Shown piece by piece: positions 43,335-52,544 of a DNA stretch of 64,000 bases (position 1 is its first letter; each line of letters begins with the position of its first letter). The notes below the pieces were generated by a model. The model ran no database searches and had not been told where the DNA came from. It saw only the letters and a program-made list of their open reading frames with translations. The stretch is from Kitasatospora sp. SUK 42. Its GTDB lineage: Bacteria > Actinomycetota > Actinomycetes > Streptomycetales > Streptomycetaceae. A program made the translations under genes and the position numbers. Location: assembly GCF_015776785.2 (NCBI RefSeq), contig NZ_LFMD02000002.1:1679667-1743666 (forward strand), given 5' to 3'.

Positions 43335-43698
43335 ACTGCTCCTGGGTTGAGGGAGGGCCGAAGCCGGATGGGGAGTCGGCTTCGCACCTTGAGCATATGC
43401 CCGTACCCGGACACCCGATCAGACAGCTCGCAATGGCTGAGCAACCCGGACACAACCGTCGATCGGCGCCACAACGGACGTCGTACACCCGGGAATCCGT
43501 CCTGGTCGTGCCCGGTCGTCGAGGGCGGGAGGGCTTTCGGAGTGGCCTTCGGAGCGGCCTTCGCAGAGCCTTCGGAACCCAGCCGGAAGTTCCTCCGGAA
43601 CCTCCTGTTCTCCCGGCCGCCGGTGGGCAAGGATCGGAGCGGTGCGCGGGCGAAGCACCGGGCCCGTCCGGTACGAAGGTGGGGAGAGGAGACGCCCG
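43335..43698. other. Divergent intergenic region, M18 peptidase / lipoprotein
   Basis: 364 bases without a gene. It holds a hairpin CGAAGCCG...CGGCTTCG (about 43366-43387). A degenerate repeat of GG(C/G)CTTTCGGAGT-like 12-13 bp units runs about 43531-43580. The AGAGGAGAC ribosome-binding site of the lipoprotein gene is at its end. Promoters for both flanking genes should be here, but none could be fixed. Confidence 0.5.
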
Positions 43699-44709
43699 AT
43701 GGCCCGATTACGGATCATCGCGTCCGGGGTGCTCGTCGCCGCGCTGATGAGCGGCTGCACCGCCCGGGACGGTTCGGCCCCGGCCGGACCGCCCGCCCTC
43801 GGGGCGGTGCCCACGATCACCGAGGCGGGCCAGGTCGGCCTGCCGACCGACCCCTACCTGGTGACGCCGGCCCAGAACAGGCTGCTGGTCCAGGCCCGGG
43901 ACGCGGTCACCGCCGAGTGCATGCGCGGCTTCGGCTTCGCCGGCCGTCCGACCACCGTGCTCGGCGAGGAGGAGGCGGAGCGCGCCCGGCGGACCCGGGG
44001 CACGCTGTACGGCTACTTCGACACCGACCGGGCGGGCGCCCGCGGCTACGACCTGAACGTGCGGTTCGCGAACCAGAGCGCCCCGGCCGACACCCGGCCC
44101 CCCGCGTCCGCCGCCGAGCAGATCGCCCTGAGCGGCATCGACCCGGCCACCCGCCAGGCCGTCCCCTCCCTCGACGGCAGGCCGGTGCCACCGGGCGGCT
44201 GCGCGCGGCAGGGCCTGGACGCCTTCCACGACGCCGACGGGCTCGCCTACGGCGAGGGCGCGATGCCCGACGGCGGCCCGAAGGTGCCGGCGGACGATCC
44301 CCGGATCACGGCCGCCTACGCCGCCTGGTCGCGGTGCATGAAGGACGAGGGGTACGACTACCCGGACCCGGTCGCCGCGATCTCCGACCCGAAATGGCAC
44401 CCGCCGGCCGACAACCCCGCGACGGCGGAGGCCCGGGCGGCGGCCGGCCCCGCTCCCGAGGAGATCGCCACCGCCACCGCCGACCTGCGGTGCAAGCTCG
44501 CCGGCAACACCGTCGGCACGATCGTCGCCGTGCAGACCGCCTACGGGAAGCGGTACGTCGAGGCCCACGCCGCGCAGCTCGCGGACCAGCGGCAGCGGTT
44601 GGACGACCTCGTCCGCCGGGCCGCCGGGCTCGTCTCCGGTGCCACTGGAGGCTCCACCGGGGGCGTCGCCGGCTCCACCGGGAGCGCCACAAGCTCCACC
44701 AACCACTGA
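43699..44709 (+). CDS. Putative lipoprotein of unknown function
   Basis: A 336-residue protein with a signal (MARLRIIASGVLVAALMSGC) ending in the lipobox LMSGC (Cys20). The exported chain contains four spaced Cys (AECMRGFGF, PPGGCARQG, WSRCMKDEGY, DLRCKLAG), suggesting two disulfides. It ends in a Gly/Ser/Thr-rich tail. Actinobacteria often place such lipoproteins before a MacA/MacB-type exporter, as here. The start is ATG at 43699. Confidence 0.88.
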   Translation: MARLRIIASGVLVAALMSGCTARDGSAPAGPPALGAVPTITEAGQVGLPTDPYLVTPAQNRLLVQARDAVTAECMRGFGFAGRPTTVLGEEEAERARRTRGTLYGYFDTDRAGARGYDLNVRFANQSAPADTRPPASAAEQIALSGIDPATRQAVPSLDGRPVPPGGCARQGLDAFHDADGLAYGEGAMPDGGPKVPADDPRITAAYAAWSRCMKDEGYDYPDPVAAISDPKWHPPADNPATAEARAAAGPAPEEIATATADLRCKLAGNTVGTIVAVQTAYGKRYVEAHAAQLADQRQRLDDLVRRAAGLVSGATGGSTGGVAGSTGSATSSTNH

Positions 44710-44786
44710 AGGAAACAACGCTGTTGACGCCGACCAGACGACCGGGTGAGAACACTGTCCCCAGTGAAGTCCTCGGGGAGGGTGCC

Positions 44787-46376
44787 TTGTCGACCACGAT
44801 GACGAGCACGGCGGACGAACCGGACGCCGCGCCGCCCGCCCGTTCACGGGCCGCGCGGCGGCGTCGGGTCCTGCTGGGGGTGGCGCTGGCCGCCGCGCTG
44901 GTGGCGGTGGGCGGGGTGGGGGCGGCGACGCTGGTGAAGTCTCCGGCCGAGCGGGCCGCGCAGACCGCGCCCCCGCCGAACAGCCTGCTCACCGCACCGG
45001 TGGTCAGCCAGGTGCTGACCCGCTCCCTCGCCGCCCGCGCGATGGTGTACCCGCCGACGCAGTACGACGTGGTCCCGGCCTCGGCCTCGACCGAGGTGAC
45101 CCAGCTGTTCGTCTCCAAGCTGGCGGTGAAGTCGGGGGACACCGTCGCGGCCGGGCAACTGCTCGCCGAGGTGTCCGGGCAACCGCTGTTCGCCCTGCCC
45201 GGCGCGGTGCCCGCCTACCGCGACCTCAAGCCCGGCAACACCGGCCCCGACGTGTCCGAACTCCAGGCCGCACTGGCCGGGTTGGGCTACTCCACCGGCG
45301 ACGACGAGACGGGCTCGTACGGGGCGGGCACGGCCGAGGCGGTGACGGCGTTCTACCGCAAGCTCGGCTACCCGGCGCCGACCACCGGCGCCACCACCCA
45401 GCAGGCCGTGGACACCGCGCAGAAGGCGGTGGACACCGACCGGCAGACGGTGGAGAACCTCACCGCGCAGAAGAAGAACGCCGCGAACCAGCCCCAGGCC
45501 CCCCAGCAGGCCCCGCCGCAGACCCAGGGGCAGGCGCAGGGCCAGGTCCAGGGCCAGGGGCAGCCACAGTCGCAGCCGCAGCCGCAGGGCCAGGCCCCCG
45601 CCCCGACCGGCGACCTCGACCAGCAACTCGCCAACGCCAGGAAGCAGTTGACCGCCGACCAGGCCGCCCTGGCCAGGGCCCGGTCGGTGAACGGCCCGAT
45701 GGTCCCGGCCGCCCACGTCCTGTTCGTACCGACCCTCCCGGCCGCCGTCACCGCCGTCAACGGCGCGGTCGGCTCGCCCGCCGCCGGCACCCTGTTGTCG
45801 CTCACCAGCGGCGGCCTGGCCGTCACCGGCCAGCTGACGCCCACCCAGGCGGCGGGCGTCAAAGCGGGCATGGCCGTCGAGATCCTCGCCGAGGACACCA
45901 ACACCACCATCCCCGGCACCATCGCCGAGGTCGGCGCCCCGACCACCGCTCCCCCGGCCGGCAAGGTGATCACCCTCGGCGGTACGTCCGGCGGCGGCTC
46001 CGGCGGCTCCGGGGCCGGGGCCCCAGGCGGCCAGCCCGGCGCTCCGGCGGCCGGGGCACCGGGCAACCAGCCCGGCGGCCAGAGCTACATCCCGCTCACG
46101 ATCACCCCGAGCACCCCGCTGCCCGCGGCGATGAGCGGCAAGAACGTCCGTCTGACCGTCCTCAAGGACAAGGCGGGCGCCCCCGTCACCGCCGTCCCGG
46201 TCGCCGCGATATCCACCAACGCGGCCGGCCGGACCTCCGTCACCAGGGTGGACGCCGCCGGGAACCGCACCACCGTCCCGGTGACCACCGGTGTCACCGC
46301 GGACGGCATGGTGGCCGTCACCCCGGCGGACGGTGCCGAACTGCGCGTCGGCGACCAGGTGGTGGTCGGCAAGTGA
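44787..46376 (+). CDS. MacA-like membrane fusion protein with peptidoglycan-binding domain
   Basis: About 529 residues. A cytoplasmic N terminus with RSRAARRRR leads to one membrane segment (about 28-48). A HlyD-type region follows ([28 protein letters not shown]), then a PG_binding_1 domain ([20 protein letters not shown] with its [11 protein letters not shown] end). A coiled segment holds a Gln/Pro-rich stretch, and a beta domain with Gly/Pro-rich loops ends the protein. It should anchor the exporter to the thick wall. The TTG at 44787 is chosen for its GGGGAGGG site, with ATG at 44799 the alternative. It overlaps the ATPase gene by GTGA. Confidence 0.85.
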   Translation: MSTTMTSTADEPDAAPPARSRAARRRRVLLGVALAAALVAVGGVGAATLVKSPAERAAQTAPPPNSLLTAPVVSQVLTRSLAARAMVYPPTQYDVVPASASTEVTQLFVSKLAVKSGDTVAAGQLLAEVSGQPLFALPGAVPAYRDLKPGNTGPDVSELQAALAGLGYSTGDDETGSYGAGTAEAVTAFYRKLGYPAPTTGATTQQAVDTAQKAVDTDRQTVENLTAQKKNAANQPQAPQQAPPQTQGQAQGQVQGQGQPQSQPQPQGQAPAPTGDLDQQLANARKQLTADQAALARARSVNGPMVPAAHVLFVPTLPAAVTAVNGAVGSPAAGTLLSLTSGGLAVTGQLTPTQAAGVKAGMAVEILAEDTNTTIPGTIAEVGAPTTAPPAGKVITLGGTSGGGSGGSGAGAPGGQPGAPAAGAPGNQPGGQSYIPLTITPSTPLPAAMSGKNVRLTVLKDKAGAPVTAVPVAAISTNAAGRTSVTRVDAAGNRTTVPVTTGVTADGMVAVTPADGAELRVGDQVVVGK

Positions 46377-47101
46377 CCGCACCCGCCGCCGAGGCCGCCG
46401 AACCGCCCGTCATCGCCCTGGCCGGCGTCGGCCGCACCCACCCCGGCCGCCCGCCCGTGGTCGCGCTGCACCCCTGCGACCTGACCGTCCACCGCGGCGA
46501 GTACCTGGCCGTCACCGGCCCCTCCGGCTCCGGCAAGTCCACCCTGCTGCACCTGCTCGGCCTGCTCGACACCCCCACCACCGGCCGCTACGAGCTGGAC
46601 GGCATCGACACCGGCAGCCTGCGCGACCGGGACCGCTCGACCCTGCGCGGGCGCCGGATCGGCTTCGTCTTCCAGTCCTTCCACCTGCTCCCGCACCGCA
46701 CCGCCGAGGAGAACGTCGTCCTCGCCCAGGTCTACAACCGCTCCCCGCGCCGCGCCCGCCACACCGCCGCCCTGGAGGCACTGCACCTGGCCGGCCTCGG
46801 CCACCGCACAAACGCGCTGCCGGGCACCATGTCCGGCGGCGAGCGCCAGCGGGTGGCGATCGCCCGGGCGCTGGTGAACCGGCCCAGCCTGCTGCTGTGC
46901 GACGAACCGACCGGCAACCTGGACTCGGCCAACGCCGAGGCGGTACTGGCGCAGTTCGACGCGCTGCACGCGCAGGGCTTCACCCTGGTGGTGATCACCC
47001 ACGACCCGTCCGTGGCCGCCCGCGCCGAACGCCGGGTGACCATCCGCGACGGCGTGCTCAACGAGGCCGAAGCCGTCCAGCCGGCAGGGGACGCCCGGTG
47101 A
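46373..47101 (+). CDS. MacB-type ABC transporter ATP-binding protein
   Basis: A 242-residue ABC ATPase of the LolD/MacB group. It has Walker [10 protein letters not shown] (about 49-57), the Q-loop [18 protein letters not shown], signature [15 protein letters not shown], Walker [14 protein letters not shown] and H-loop VVITHDP. It powers the mechanotransmission permease encoded next. The GTG at 46373 overlaps the adaptor stop and its own stop overlaps the permease start (GTGA), making a tightly coupled three-gene operon. Confidence 0.95.
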   Translation: MTAPAAEAAEPPVIALAGVGRTHPGRPPVVALHPCDLTVHRGEYLAVTGPSGSGKSTLLHLLGLLDTPTTGRYELDGIDTGSLRDRDRSTLRGRRIGFVFQSFHLLPHRTAEENVVLAQVYNRSPRRARHTAALEALHLAGLGHRTNALPGTMSGGERQRVAIARALVNRPSLLLCDEPTGNLDSANAEAVLAQFDALHAQGFTLVVITHDPSVAARAERRVTIRDGVLNEAEAVQPAGDAR

Positions 47102-48348
47102 GCCGCCGTAGCGTGCTCCCCGAGCCGCCCTCCCGCCTCAGCCTCCGCGACCTGCTCTCCGAAGCGCTCTCCGGCATCCTCCAACGCCCCGGCCGCTCGG
47201 TGCTGACCATGCTCGGCACGGTCCTGGGCATCGGCGCGTTCGTCGCCGTGCTCGGCCTGACCGCGACCGCCACCGGCCAGATCGGCGAGCGGTTCAGCCT
47301 GACCAAGGCCACCACCGTCACCGTGACCGACCGCCCGAGCACCGACGGCCTCGCCCCCGGCACCAACCCGTCGAGCGACTTCCCCGCCGACACCGACCGC
47401 CGGATGTCCGCGATCGACGGCGTGCAGGCCGGCGGCGTCTGGTGGCCGGTGCCCGGCTCCCCGGTGATCTCCCGCCACCCGGACGGCCCCGGCGAGGGCA
47501 CCGGGCTCTCCCTGCTCGCGGCCACCCCGGGCGCGGTCGCCGCGATGGAACCGACCCTGTCCGCCGGGGTCACCATGGACGACTTCGTGCAACGGACCGC
47601 GCAGCCGGTGGTCCTGCTCAGCGAGGCCGCCGCCAAGCGCCTCGGGGTGAGCCGGCTGGACGCCCAGCCGGCCGTCTTCATCGACCACGTCCCGTACACC
47701 GTGATCGGGATCTACTCGGACGTCCGCCGCCAGCCGGCCGCCCTGCTCGGCATGGTGATCCCGGCCAGTACGGCACTGGAGCGGTACGGCAACCCGGCCC
47801 CGGACGCGGACCGCGGGGTCCAGGGCCTGGTCGCCACCCGGGTCGGCGCCGCGACCGTGGTGGCCGACCAACTCCCGCTCGCCCTGCGGCCGGACACCCC
47901 GAACGCGTTCACCGTCGTCCCACCGCCGGACCCGCACAGCCTCCAGGACACGGTGACCTCCGACCTGACCGGGCTGTTCCTGGCGCTGGCCGGGATCTGC
48001 CTGCTCGTGGGCGCGGTCGGGATCGCCAACACCACGCTGGTCGCCGTGATGGAACGGACCCAGGAGATCGGCCTGCGCCGCTCACTGGGCGCCCGCACCG
48101 GCCACATCGCGGCCCAGTTCCTGGCCGAGTCGACGGCACTCGGCACCCTGGGCGGACTGATCGGCACCGGCCTCGGCGTGGTGACGGTCGTCGGAGTGGC
48201 CGCCGCCCGCGACTGGACCGCCGTCCTCCAACCCGCCACCACCCTGCCCGCCCCACTGATCGGCACGGTCGTCGGCCTGCTCGCCGGCCTCTACCCGGCC
48301 CTGCGCGCCGCCCGCACCGACCCCCTCACCGCACTGCGGAGCGCCTGA
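47098..48348 (+). CDS. MacB-type ABC transporter permease (FtsX-like)
   Basis: A 416-residue permease. The N-terminal helix (RSVLTMLGTVLGIGAFVAVLG) is followed by a large extracytoplasmic MacB_PCD domain (about 55-290) and an FtsX domain of three helices (about 295-410). The family end is present: VAVMERTQEIGLRRSLGART and LYPALRAARTDPLTALR. It exports peptides, antibiotics or lipoproteins together with the adaptor. The start is GTG at 47098. Confidence 0.94.
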   Translation: MSRRSVLPEPPSRLSLRDLLSEALSGILQRPGRSVLTMLGTVLGIGAFVAVLGLTATATGQIGERFSLTKATTVTVTDRPSTDGLAPGTNPSSDFPADTDRRMSAIDGVQAGGVWWPVPGSPVISRHPDGPGEGTGLSLLAATPGAVAAMEPTLSAGVTMDDFVQRTAQPVVLLSEAAAKRLGVSRLDAQPAVFIDHVPYTVIGIYSDVRRQPAALLGMVIPASTALERYGNPAPDADRGVQGLVATRVGAATVVADQLPLALRPDTPNAFTVVPPPDPHSLQDTVTSDLTGLFLALAGICLLVGAVGIANTTLVAVMERTQEIGLRRSLGARTGHIAAQFLAESTALGTLGGLIGTGLGVVTVVGVAAARDWTAVLQPATTLPAPLIGTVVGLLAGLYPALRAARTDPLTALRSA

Positions 48349-48366
48349 GCACTGCGGAGCGCCTGA
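48331..48366. repeat. 18-bp tandem duplication across the permease stop codon
   Basis: GCACTGCGGAGCGCCTGA (48331..48348) is repeated exactly at 48349..48366. The block contains the last five codons and the stop of the permease gene. Confidence 0.9.
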
Positions 48367-48400
48367 GCACGACGGTTCCGGACACCGGGGCACGGAAACA

Positions 48401-48432
48401 CCGAAGGGCCCGGTGGCAGCCGGGCCCTTCGG
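48401..48432. terminator. Terminator between the exporter operon and acyl-CoA dehydrogenase
   Basis: A perfect 13-bp stem CCGAAGGGCCCGG with CCGGGCCCTTCGG and a TGGCAG loop. It is in the gap between convergent genes and may serve both. Confidence 0.8.
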
Positions 48433-48518
48433 TGTGAGGGTTTCGTCAGGCGGTCGGAGGAGGTGCCACGCGCAGCGTGCCCCGAGGAGGGTGGCGGCGG
48501 GTGACGGGTGGGCGAGGC

Positions 48519-50348
48519 TTAGAAGGCCTCCTCCGCCAGCTCCATGATCTCGTTGTCGATGCCCTCGGCGATCGCCCGCTGCGGGGCGACGGTCGGGAGG
48601 ACGTTCTTGGCGAAGAAGCGGGCCGCCGCGACCTTGCCCTGGTAGAACGGCACGTCCTTCTCCGAGGCGCCGGCCTCCAGCTTGGCCAGGGCGACCGCGG
48701 CCTGACGGAGCAGCAGCCAGCCGACCACGACGTCGCCGGAGACCATCAGCAGGCGGGTGGTGTTGAGGCCCACCTTGTACATGTTCTTGACGTCCTGCTC
48801 GACGGCCGTCAGGTCGGCGATCAGCTTGCCGACGATGGCGTCCAGGTCGCCGAGGGCCTTGGTGAGCAGCTCGCGCTCGGTGGCCAGGGCCTCGCCGCCC
48901 TCGGCCGCGCCGAGGAACTTCTGGATCTGCTCGGACAGCGCGGTCAGCGCCTGGCCGCCGTCCTTGACGATCTTGCGGAAGAAGAAGTCCTGGCCCTGGA
49001 TCGCCGTGGTGCCCTCGTAGAGGGTGTCGATCTTGGCGTCCCGGATGTACTGCTCGATCGGGTACTCCTGCAGGTACCCGGAGCCACCGAAGGTCTGGAG
49101 GGACTGGGCGAGCTGCTCGTAGGACTTCTCCGAGCCGTAGCCCTTGACGATCGGCAGGAGCAGGTCGTTGAGGCGCTCGGCGGCCTCGTCGTGCTCGCCG
49201 CGCAGCTTGGCGGCCGCCATGTCGTCCTGGACCGACGCGGTGAACAGGACCAGCGCGCGCATGCCCTCGGCGTAGGCCTTCTGGGTCAGCAGCGAGCGGC
49301 GCACGTCCGGGTGGTGGGTGATGGTGACGCGCGGGGCGGTCTTGTCCAGGAACTGCGAGATGTCGGCGCCCTGCACGCGCTCCTTGGCGTACTCCAGGGC
49401 GTTCAGGTAGCCGGTGGAGAGGGTGGCGATGGCCTTCGTGCCGACCATCATGCGGGCGAACTCGATGATCTTGAACATCTGGCGGATGCCGTCGACCTTC
49501 TCGCCGAGCAGCCAGCCCTTGGCCGGGTGCTTGGCGCCGAAGGTCATCTCGCAGGTGTTCGAGGCCTTGAGGCCCATCTTGTGCTCGACGTTGGTGGCGT
49601 AGACGCCGTTGCGCTCGCCGAGCTCGCCGGTCTCCCAGTCGAAGTCGAACTTCGGGACGATGAACAGGCCCAGGCCCTTGGTGCCCGGCTTGCCGCCCTC
49701 GGGGCGGGCCAGCACCATGTGGATGATGTTCTCGGACATGTCGTGCTCGCCCGAGGTGATGAAGCGCTTCACGCCCTCGATGTGCCAGGAGCCGTCCTCC
49801 TGCTGGATCGCCTTGGTGCGGCCGGCGCCCACGTCGGAGCCCGCGTCGGGCTCGGTGAGGACCATGGTGGAGCCCCACAGGCGGTCGGTCATCCGCCTGG
49901 CGACCTCCAGCTGCTCCTCGGTGCCCTCCTCGGCGATGACGCCGGCGAAGGCCGGGCCGGAGGAGTACATCCAGATGGCCGGGTTGGAGCCCAGGATCTG
50001 CTCGGCGAAGGCCCAGATCAGCGAGTTCGGGGTGACCTGGCCGCCGATCGACTCCGGGATGCCCAGGCGCCACCACTCGGCGTCCATGAAGGTCTGGTAG
50101 CTCTTCTTGAAGGCGGCCGGGACCGGCGCGGTGTTGGTCTCCGGGTCGAAGACCGGCGGGTTGCGGTCGGTGTCGGCGAAGGACGCGGCGAGGTCGTTCT
50201 CGGCGAGGCGCGAGATCTCGCTCAGGATGTTCTTCGCGGTCTCGACGTCCATGTCCGCGAACGGTCCGGTGCCGTACACCTGGTCGCGACCGAACACCTC
50301 GAAGAGGTTGAACTCCACGTCCCGCAGGTTGGACTTGTAGTGACCCAT
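48519..50348 (-). CDS. Acyl-CoA dehydrogenase, large (FadE5-like) type
   Basis: A 609-residue flavoprotein that oxidises acyl-CoA in the first step of fatty-acid degradation. It has the large-family C-terminal extension seen in mycobacterial FadE5. Visible blocks are the N-terminal [12 protein letters not shown], the substrate/FAD region [21 protein letters not shown] and [10 protein letters not shown], the catalytic Glu in [11 protein letters not shown] (about 443), and [22 protein letters not shown]-terminal helical domain with [13 protein letters not shown] completes it. The start is ATG at 50346-50348. Confidence 0.95.
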   Translation of the reverse strand: MGHYKSNLRDVEFNLFEVFGRDQVYGTGPFADMDVETAKNILSEISRLAENDLAASFADTDRNPPVFDPETNTAPVPAAFKKSYQTFMDAEWWRLGIPESIGGQVTPNSLIWAFAEQILGSNPAIWMYSSGPAFAGVIAEEGTEEQLEVARRMTDRLWGSTMVLTEPDAGSDVGAGRTKAIQQEDGSWHIEGVKRFITSGEHDMSENIIHMVLARPEGGKPGTKGLGLFIVPKFDFDWETGELGERNGVYATNVEHKMGLKASNTCEMTFGAKHPAKGWLLGEKVDGIRQMFKIIEFARMMVGTKAIATLSTGYLNALEYAKERVQGADISQFLDKTAPRVTITHHPDVRRSLLTQKAYAEGMRALVLFTASVQDDMAAAKLRGEHDEAAERLNDLLLPIVKGYGSEKSYEQLAQSLQTFGGSGYLQEYPIEQYIRDAKIDTLYEGTTAIQGQDFFFRKIVKDGGQALTALSEQIQKFLGAAEGGEALATERELLTKALGDLDAIVGKLIADLTAVEQDVKNMYKVGLNTTRLLMVSGDVVVGWLLLRQAAVALAKLEAGASEKDVPFYQGKVAAARFFAKNVLPTVAPQRAIAEGIDNEIMELAEEAF

Positions 50349-50561
50349 GGCCGTTTTCTCCGGTTCGTCGCTTCCGGGAGACCGCCGCGTTCGGGCGCCC
50401 CGTACCCACCAGTAGGCATCATGATGCTACCCAGCGGTAACTTGGGCAAGCCCCCTGCGGTGAATCCGGTATGAACGTGGTCACGTCCCACAGCGAGGAC
50501 GACCACTCCTTGTCAGGATCGGCGCCAGCGCGGGAGGGTGCCCTCCCGCTAGCCTGTCCGT

Positions 50562-51065
50562 GTGTACGGATATGACCAGAACGCATACCCGGGTGACCCC
50601 TACCAGCAGCAGGCGGGTCCGCAGCCGGGCATGAACGGCATGCCCGGACCCGACGCGTACGGTGCGCAGGCACAGGCGCCCCAGCAGTCCCTCTACCCCG
50701 AGCCCTCCCCGCCCTCGCTCGCGGACGCGGTCCGGGCCTTCACCACCGGCTCGATGGCGGTCGAGGACTTCCAGGCCATCTTCATCACCTCGAAGGTGCA
50801 CTGCCCCCGCGGCGACCGCCCCGGCTTCCTCGCGCTGCACAACACCCCGACGCCGGTGATCCCGATGTTCAGCTCGCTCAAGGAGCTGCGCCGCTACGCC
50901 GGCAAGGATTCCAAGCACTTCACCGTCACCGGCGCCGAGGTGCTGGACCTGCTGCCCACCGGCTACGGCTTCGCGCTGGACATGGAGGGCGAGCACCGGA
51001 TGGTGTTCGACGCCAAGGCGGTGGAGCAGATGGTCGACTTCACCATGCACCGGATGTACGGCTGA
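50562..51065 (+). CDS. SseB-family protein
   Basis: A 167-residue protein. A disordered Gly/Pro/Gln/Tyr-rich N terminus (about 1-45) is followed by an SseB N-terminal-like domain (VEDFQAIFITSKVHCPRGDRP, VIPMFSSLKELRRYAG and LDLLPTGYGFALDMEGEHRMVFD). Function is unknown in actinobacteria. SseB-domain proteins have a role in enhanced serine sensitivity in E. coli. The start is GTG at 50562, with a TAGCCT six bases upstream, so a leaderless transcript is possible. It is divergent from the acyl-CoA dehydrogenase. Confidence 0.85.
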   Translation: MYGYDQNAYPGDPYQQQAGPQPGMNGMPGPDAYGAQAQAPQQSLYPEPSPPSLADAVRAFTTGSMAVEDFQAIFITSKVHCPRGDRPGFLALHNTPTPVIPMFSSLKELRRYAGKDSKHFTVTGAEVLDLLPTGYGFALDMEGEHRMVFDAKAVEQMVDFTMHRMYG

Positions 51066-51157
51066 CAGCCGCAGGAACATCCGCCCCCGCGGTGCGCGGG
51101 GCACCAGAGCGCCCCATCCTGGGAGGGAGAGGAGCCCCGCGCTCCTCCGTCACTACA

Positions 51158-51202
51158 TAGTTCAACTTTCAACTTGCTTGTTGTTGAGGATTGAACTACT
51201 CT
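51158..51202 (+). promoter_or_regulatory. Pirin promoter TTGCTT-N17-TACTCT within an inverted repeat
   Basis: Arms TAGTTCAA (51158..51165) and TTGAACTA (51191..51198) are perfect 8-bp inverted repeats. Between them lies a -35 box TTGCTT (51174..51179), with TACTCT (51197..51202) as -10 at 17-bp spacing. The left arm is followed by an overlapping TTCAACTT repeat. A repressor bound here would block the promoter. MarR/HxlR-family operators look similar. Confidence 0.6.
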
Positions 51203-51240
51203 CGTGCACGTAGGCCAAAGAACCCCCGAAGGAGGCCGAC

Positions 51241-52200
51241 ATGCCCGCCGTGACCGTCGACAACCCGCTGACCCTCCCGCGCGTCACCACGCCGGACCCG
51301 GCCGTCGCGAGCGCCCGGCCGGTCCTCACCGTGGCCACCGCCCCCGAGGGCTACGAAGGCGAGGGCTTCCCCGTCCGCCGCGCCTTCGCCAAGATCAACA
51401 CCAAGTACCTCGACCCGTTCATCATGATGGACCAGATGGGTGAGGTGGACTACGCGGCCGGCGAGCCCAAGGGCACCCCCTGGCACCCGCACCGCGGCTT
51501 CGAGACCGTCACCTACATCATCGACGGAACGTTCATCCACCAGGACTCGCACGGCGGCGGCGGCACCATCACCGACGGCGACACCCAGTGGATGACGGCC
51601 GGCTCCGGCCTGCTGCACATCGAGACCCCTCCGGAGTCGCTGGTGAGGTCCGGCGGCCTCTTCCACGGCCTCCAGCTCTGGGTCAACCTGCCCGCCTCGG
51701 ACAAGATGATCGCCCCGAAGTACCAGGACATCCGCAGCGGCAGTGTCAAGCTCCTCAGCACCGAGGACGGCGGCGCGCTCCTGCGCGTCATCGCCGGTGA
51801 GCTGGACGGCCACCAGGGCCCCGGCGTCACCCACACCCCGATCACCATGATCCACGCCTCGATCAGCCCCGGCGCCCAGATCACCCTCCCCTGGCGCTCC
51901 GACTTCAACGCCCTCGCCTACGGCCTCGCCGGCAACGGCTCGGCCGGCCAGGACCACCGCCCCTTCCACCGGGGCCAGGCCGTCGTCTTCGGCGACGGCG
52001 ACTCCCTCACCATCCGCGCCGACGAGAAGCAGGACTCCCGCGACAACAACTTCGAGGTCGTGCTCCTCGGCGGCCTGCCGATCCGCGAACCCGTCGCCTG
52101 GTACGGCCCGTTCGTCATGAACAGCCACCGCGAGCTCCAGCAGGCCATGGAGGACTTCCAGGCCGGCCGCCTCGGCACCATCCCCACCGACGCCCACTGA
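51241..52200 (+). CDS. Pirin family protein
   Basis: A 319-residue bicupin. The pirin metal site is visible in the N-terminal cupin: HPHRGFETVTYIIDG gives two His, with further ligands in IHQDSHG and LLHIE. PFIMMDQMG and LQLWVNLP are conserved blocks. Bacterial pirins include quercetinases and redox regulators. The ATG has a GAAGGAGG ribosome-binding site. It is monocistronic with an operator-bearing promoter, suggesting induced expression. Confidence 0.95.
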   Translation: MPAVTVDNPLTLPRVTTPDPAVASARPVLTVATAPEGYEGEGFPVRRAFAKINTKYLDPFIMMDQMGEVDYAAGEPKGTPWHPHRGFETVTYIIDGTFIHQDSHGGGGTITDGDTQWMTAGSGLLHIETPPESLVRSGGLFHGLQLWVNLPASDKMIAPKYQDIRSGSVKLLSTEDGGALLRVIAGELDGHQGPGVTHTPITMIHASISPGAQITLPWRSDFNALAYGLAGNGSAGQDHRPFHRGQAVVFGDGDSLTIRADEKQDSRDNNFEVVLLGGLPIREPVAWYGPFVMNSHRELQQAMEDFQAGRLGTIPTDAH

Positions 52201-52213
52201 CCCGACCGCTCCC

Positions 52214-52243
52214 GAGGGCCCGGACCACACGGTCCGGGCCCTC
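52214..52243 (+). terminator. Terminator after the pirin gene
   Basis: A perfect 13-bp stem GAGGGCCCGGACC with GGTCCGGGCCCTC and an ACAC loop, 14 bases after the pirin stop. Confidence 0.85.
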
Positions 52244-52409
52244 ACGCGTCCGCACCGCACGGAATCCGGAGGAGGCGCCGGGCGGGTGTCCGGTGGCAGC
52301 GGGGGCGGTCCGGCCATACCGTCGGAGAGCGAGCGAACGACTCGGCCGATCAGGGCCGGTCCGGTGGGGGACCACCTCCGGGCGGCCCGGGACTGACGAG
52401 GAGCGGAAG

Positions 52410-52544
52410 ATGATCTGGCAGTTCATCGTGTTGCTGGCCGCCGCGCTCGGCTTTCCGACCGCCGCACTGTTCTACCTGATCGGCGGGCCGCGCTTCCCCG
52501 ACGAGCCGCGCGGCCCCGAGCGCCGGACGCCCGACGGGTCCTAG
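52410..52544 (+). CDS. Small single-pass membrane protein
   Basis: A 44-residue protein with one transmembrane helix (about 2-25, IWQFIVLLAAALGFPTAALFYLIGG) and a short charged C-terminal tail. The ATG at 52410 follows GAGGAGCGGAAG, so translation is likely. It is convergent with the alpha/beta hydrolase, with a four-base overlap of the two stops. No family known. Confidence 0.65.
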   Translation: MIWQFIVLLAAALGFPTAALFYLIGGPRFPDEPRGPERRTPDGS

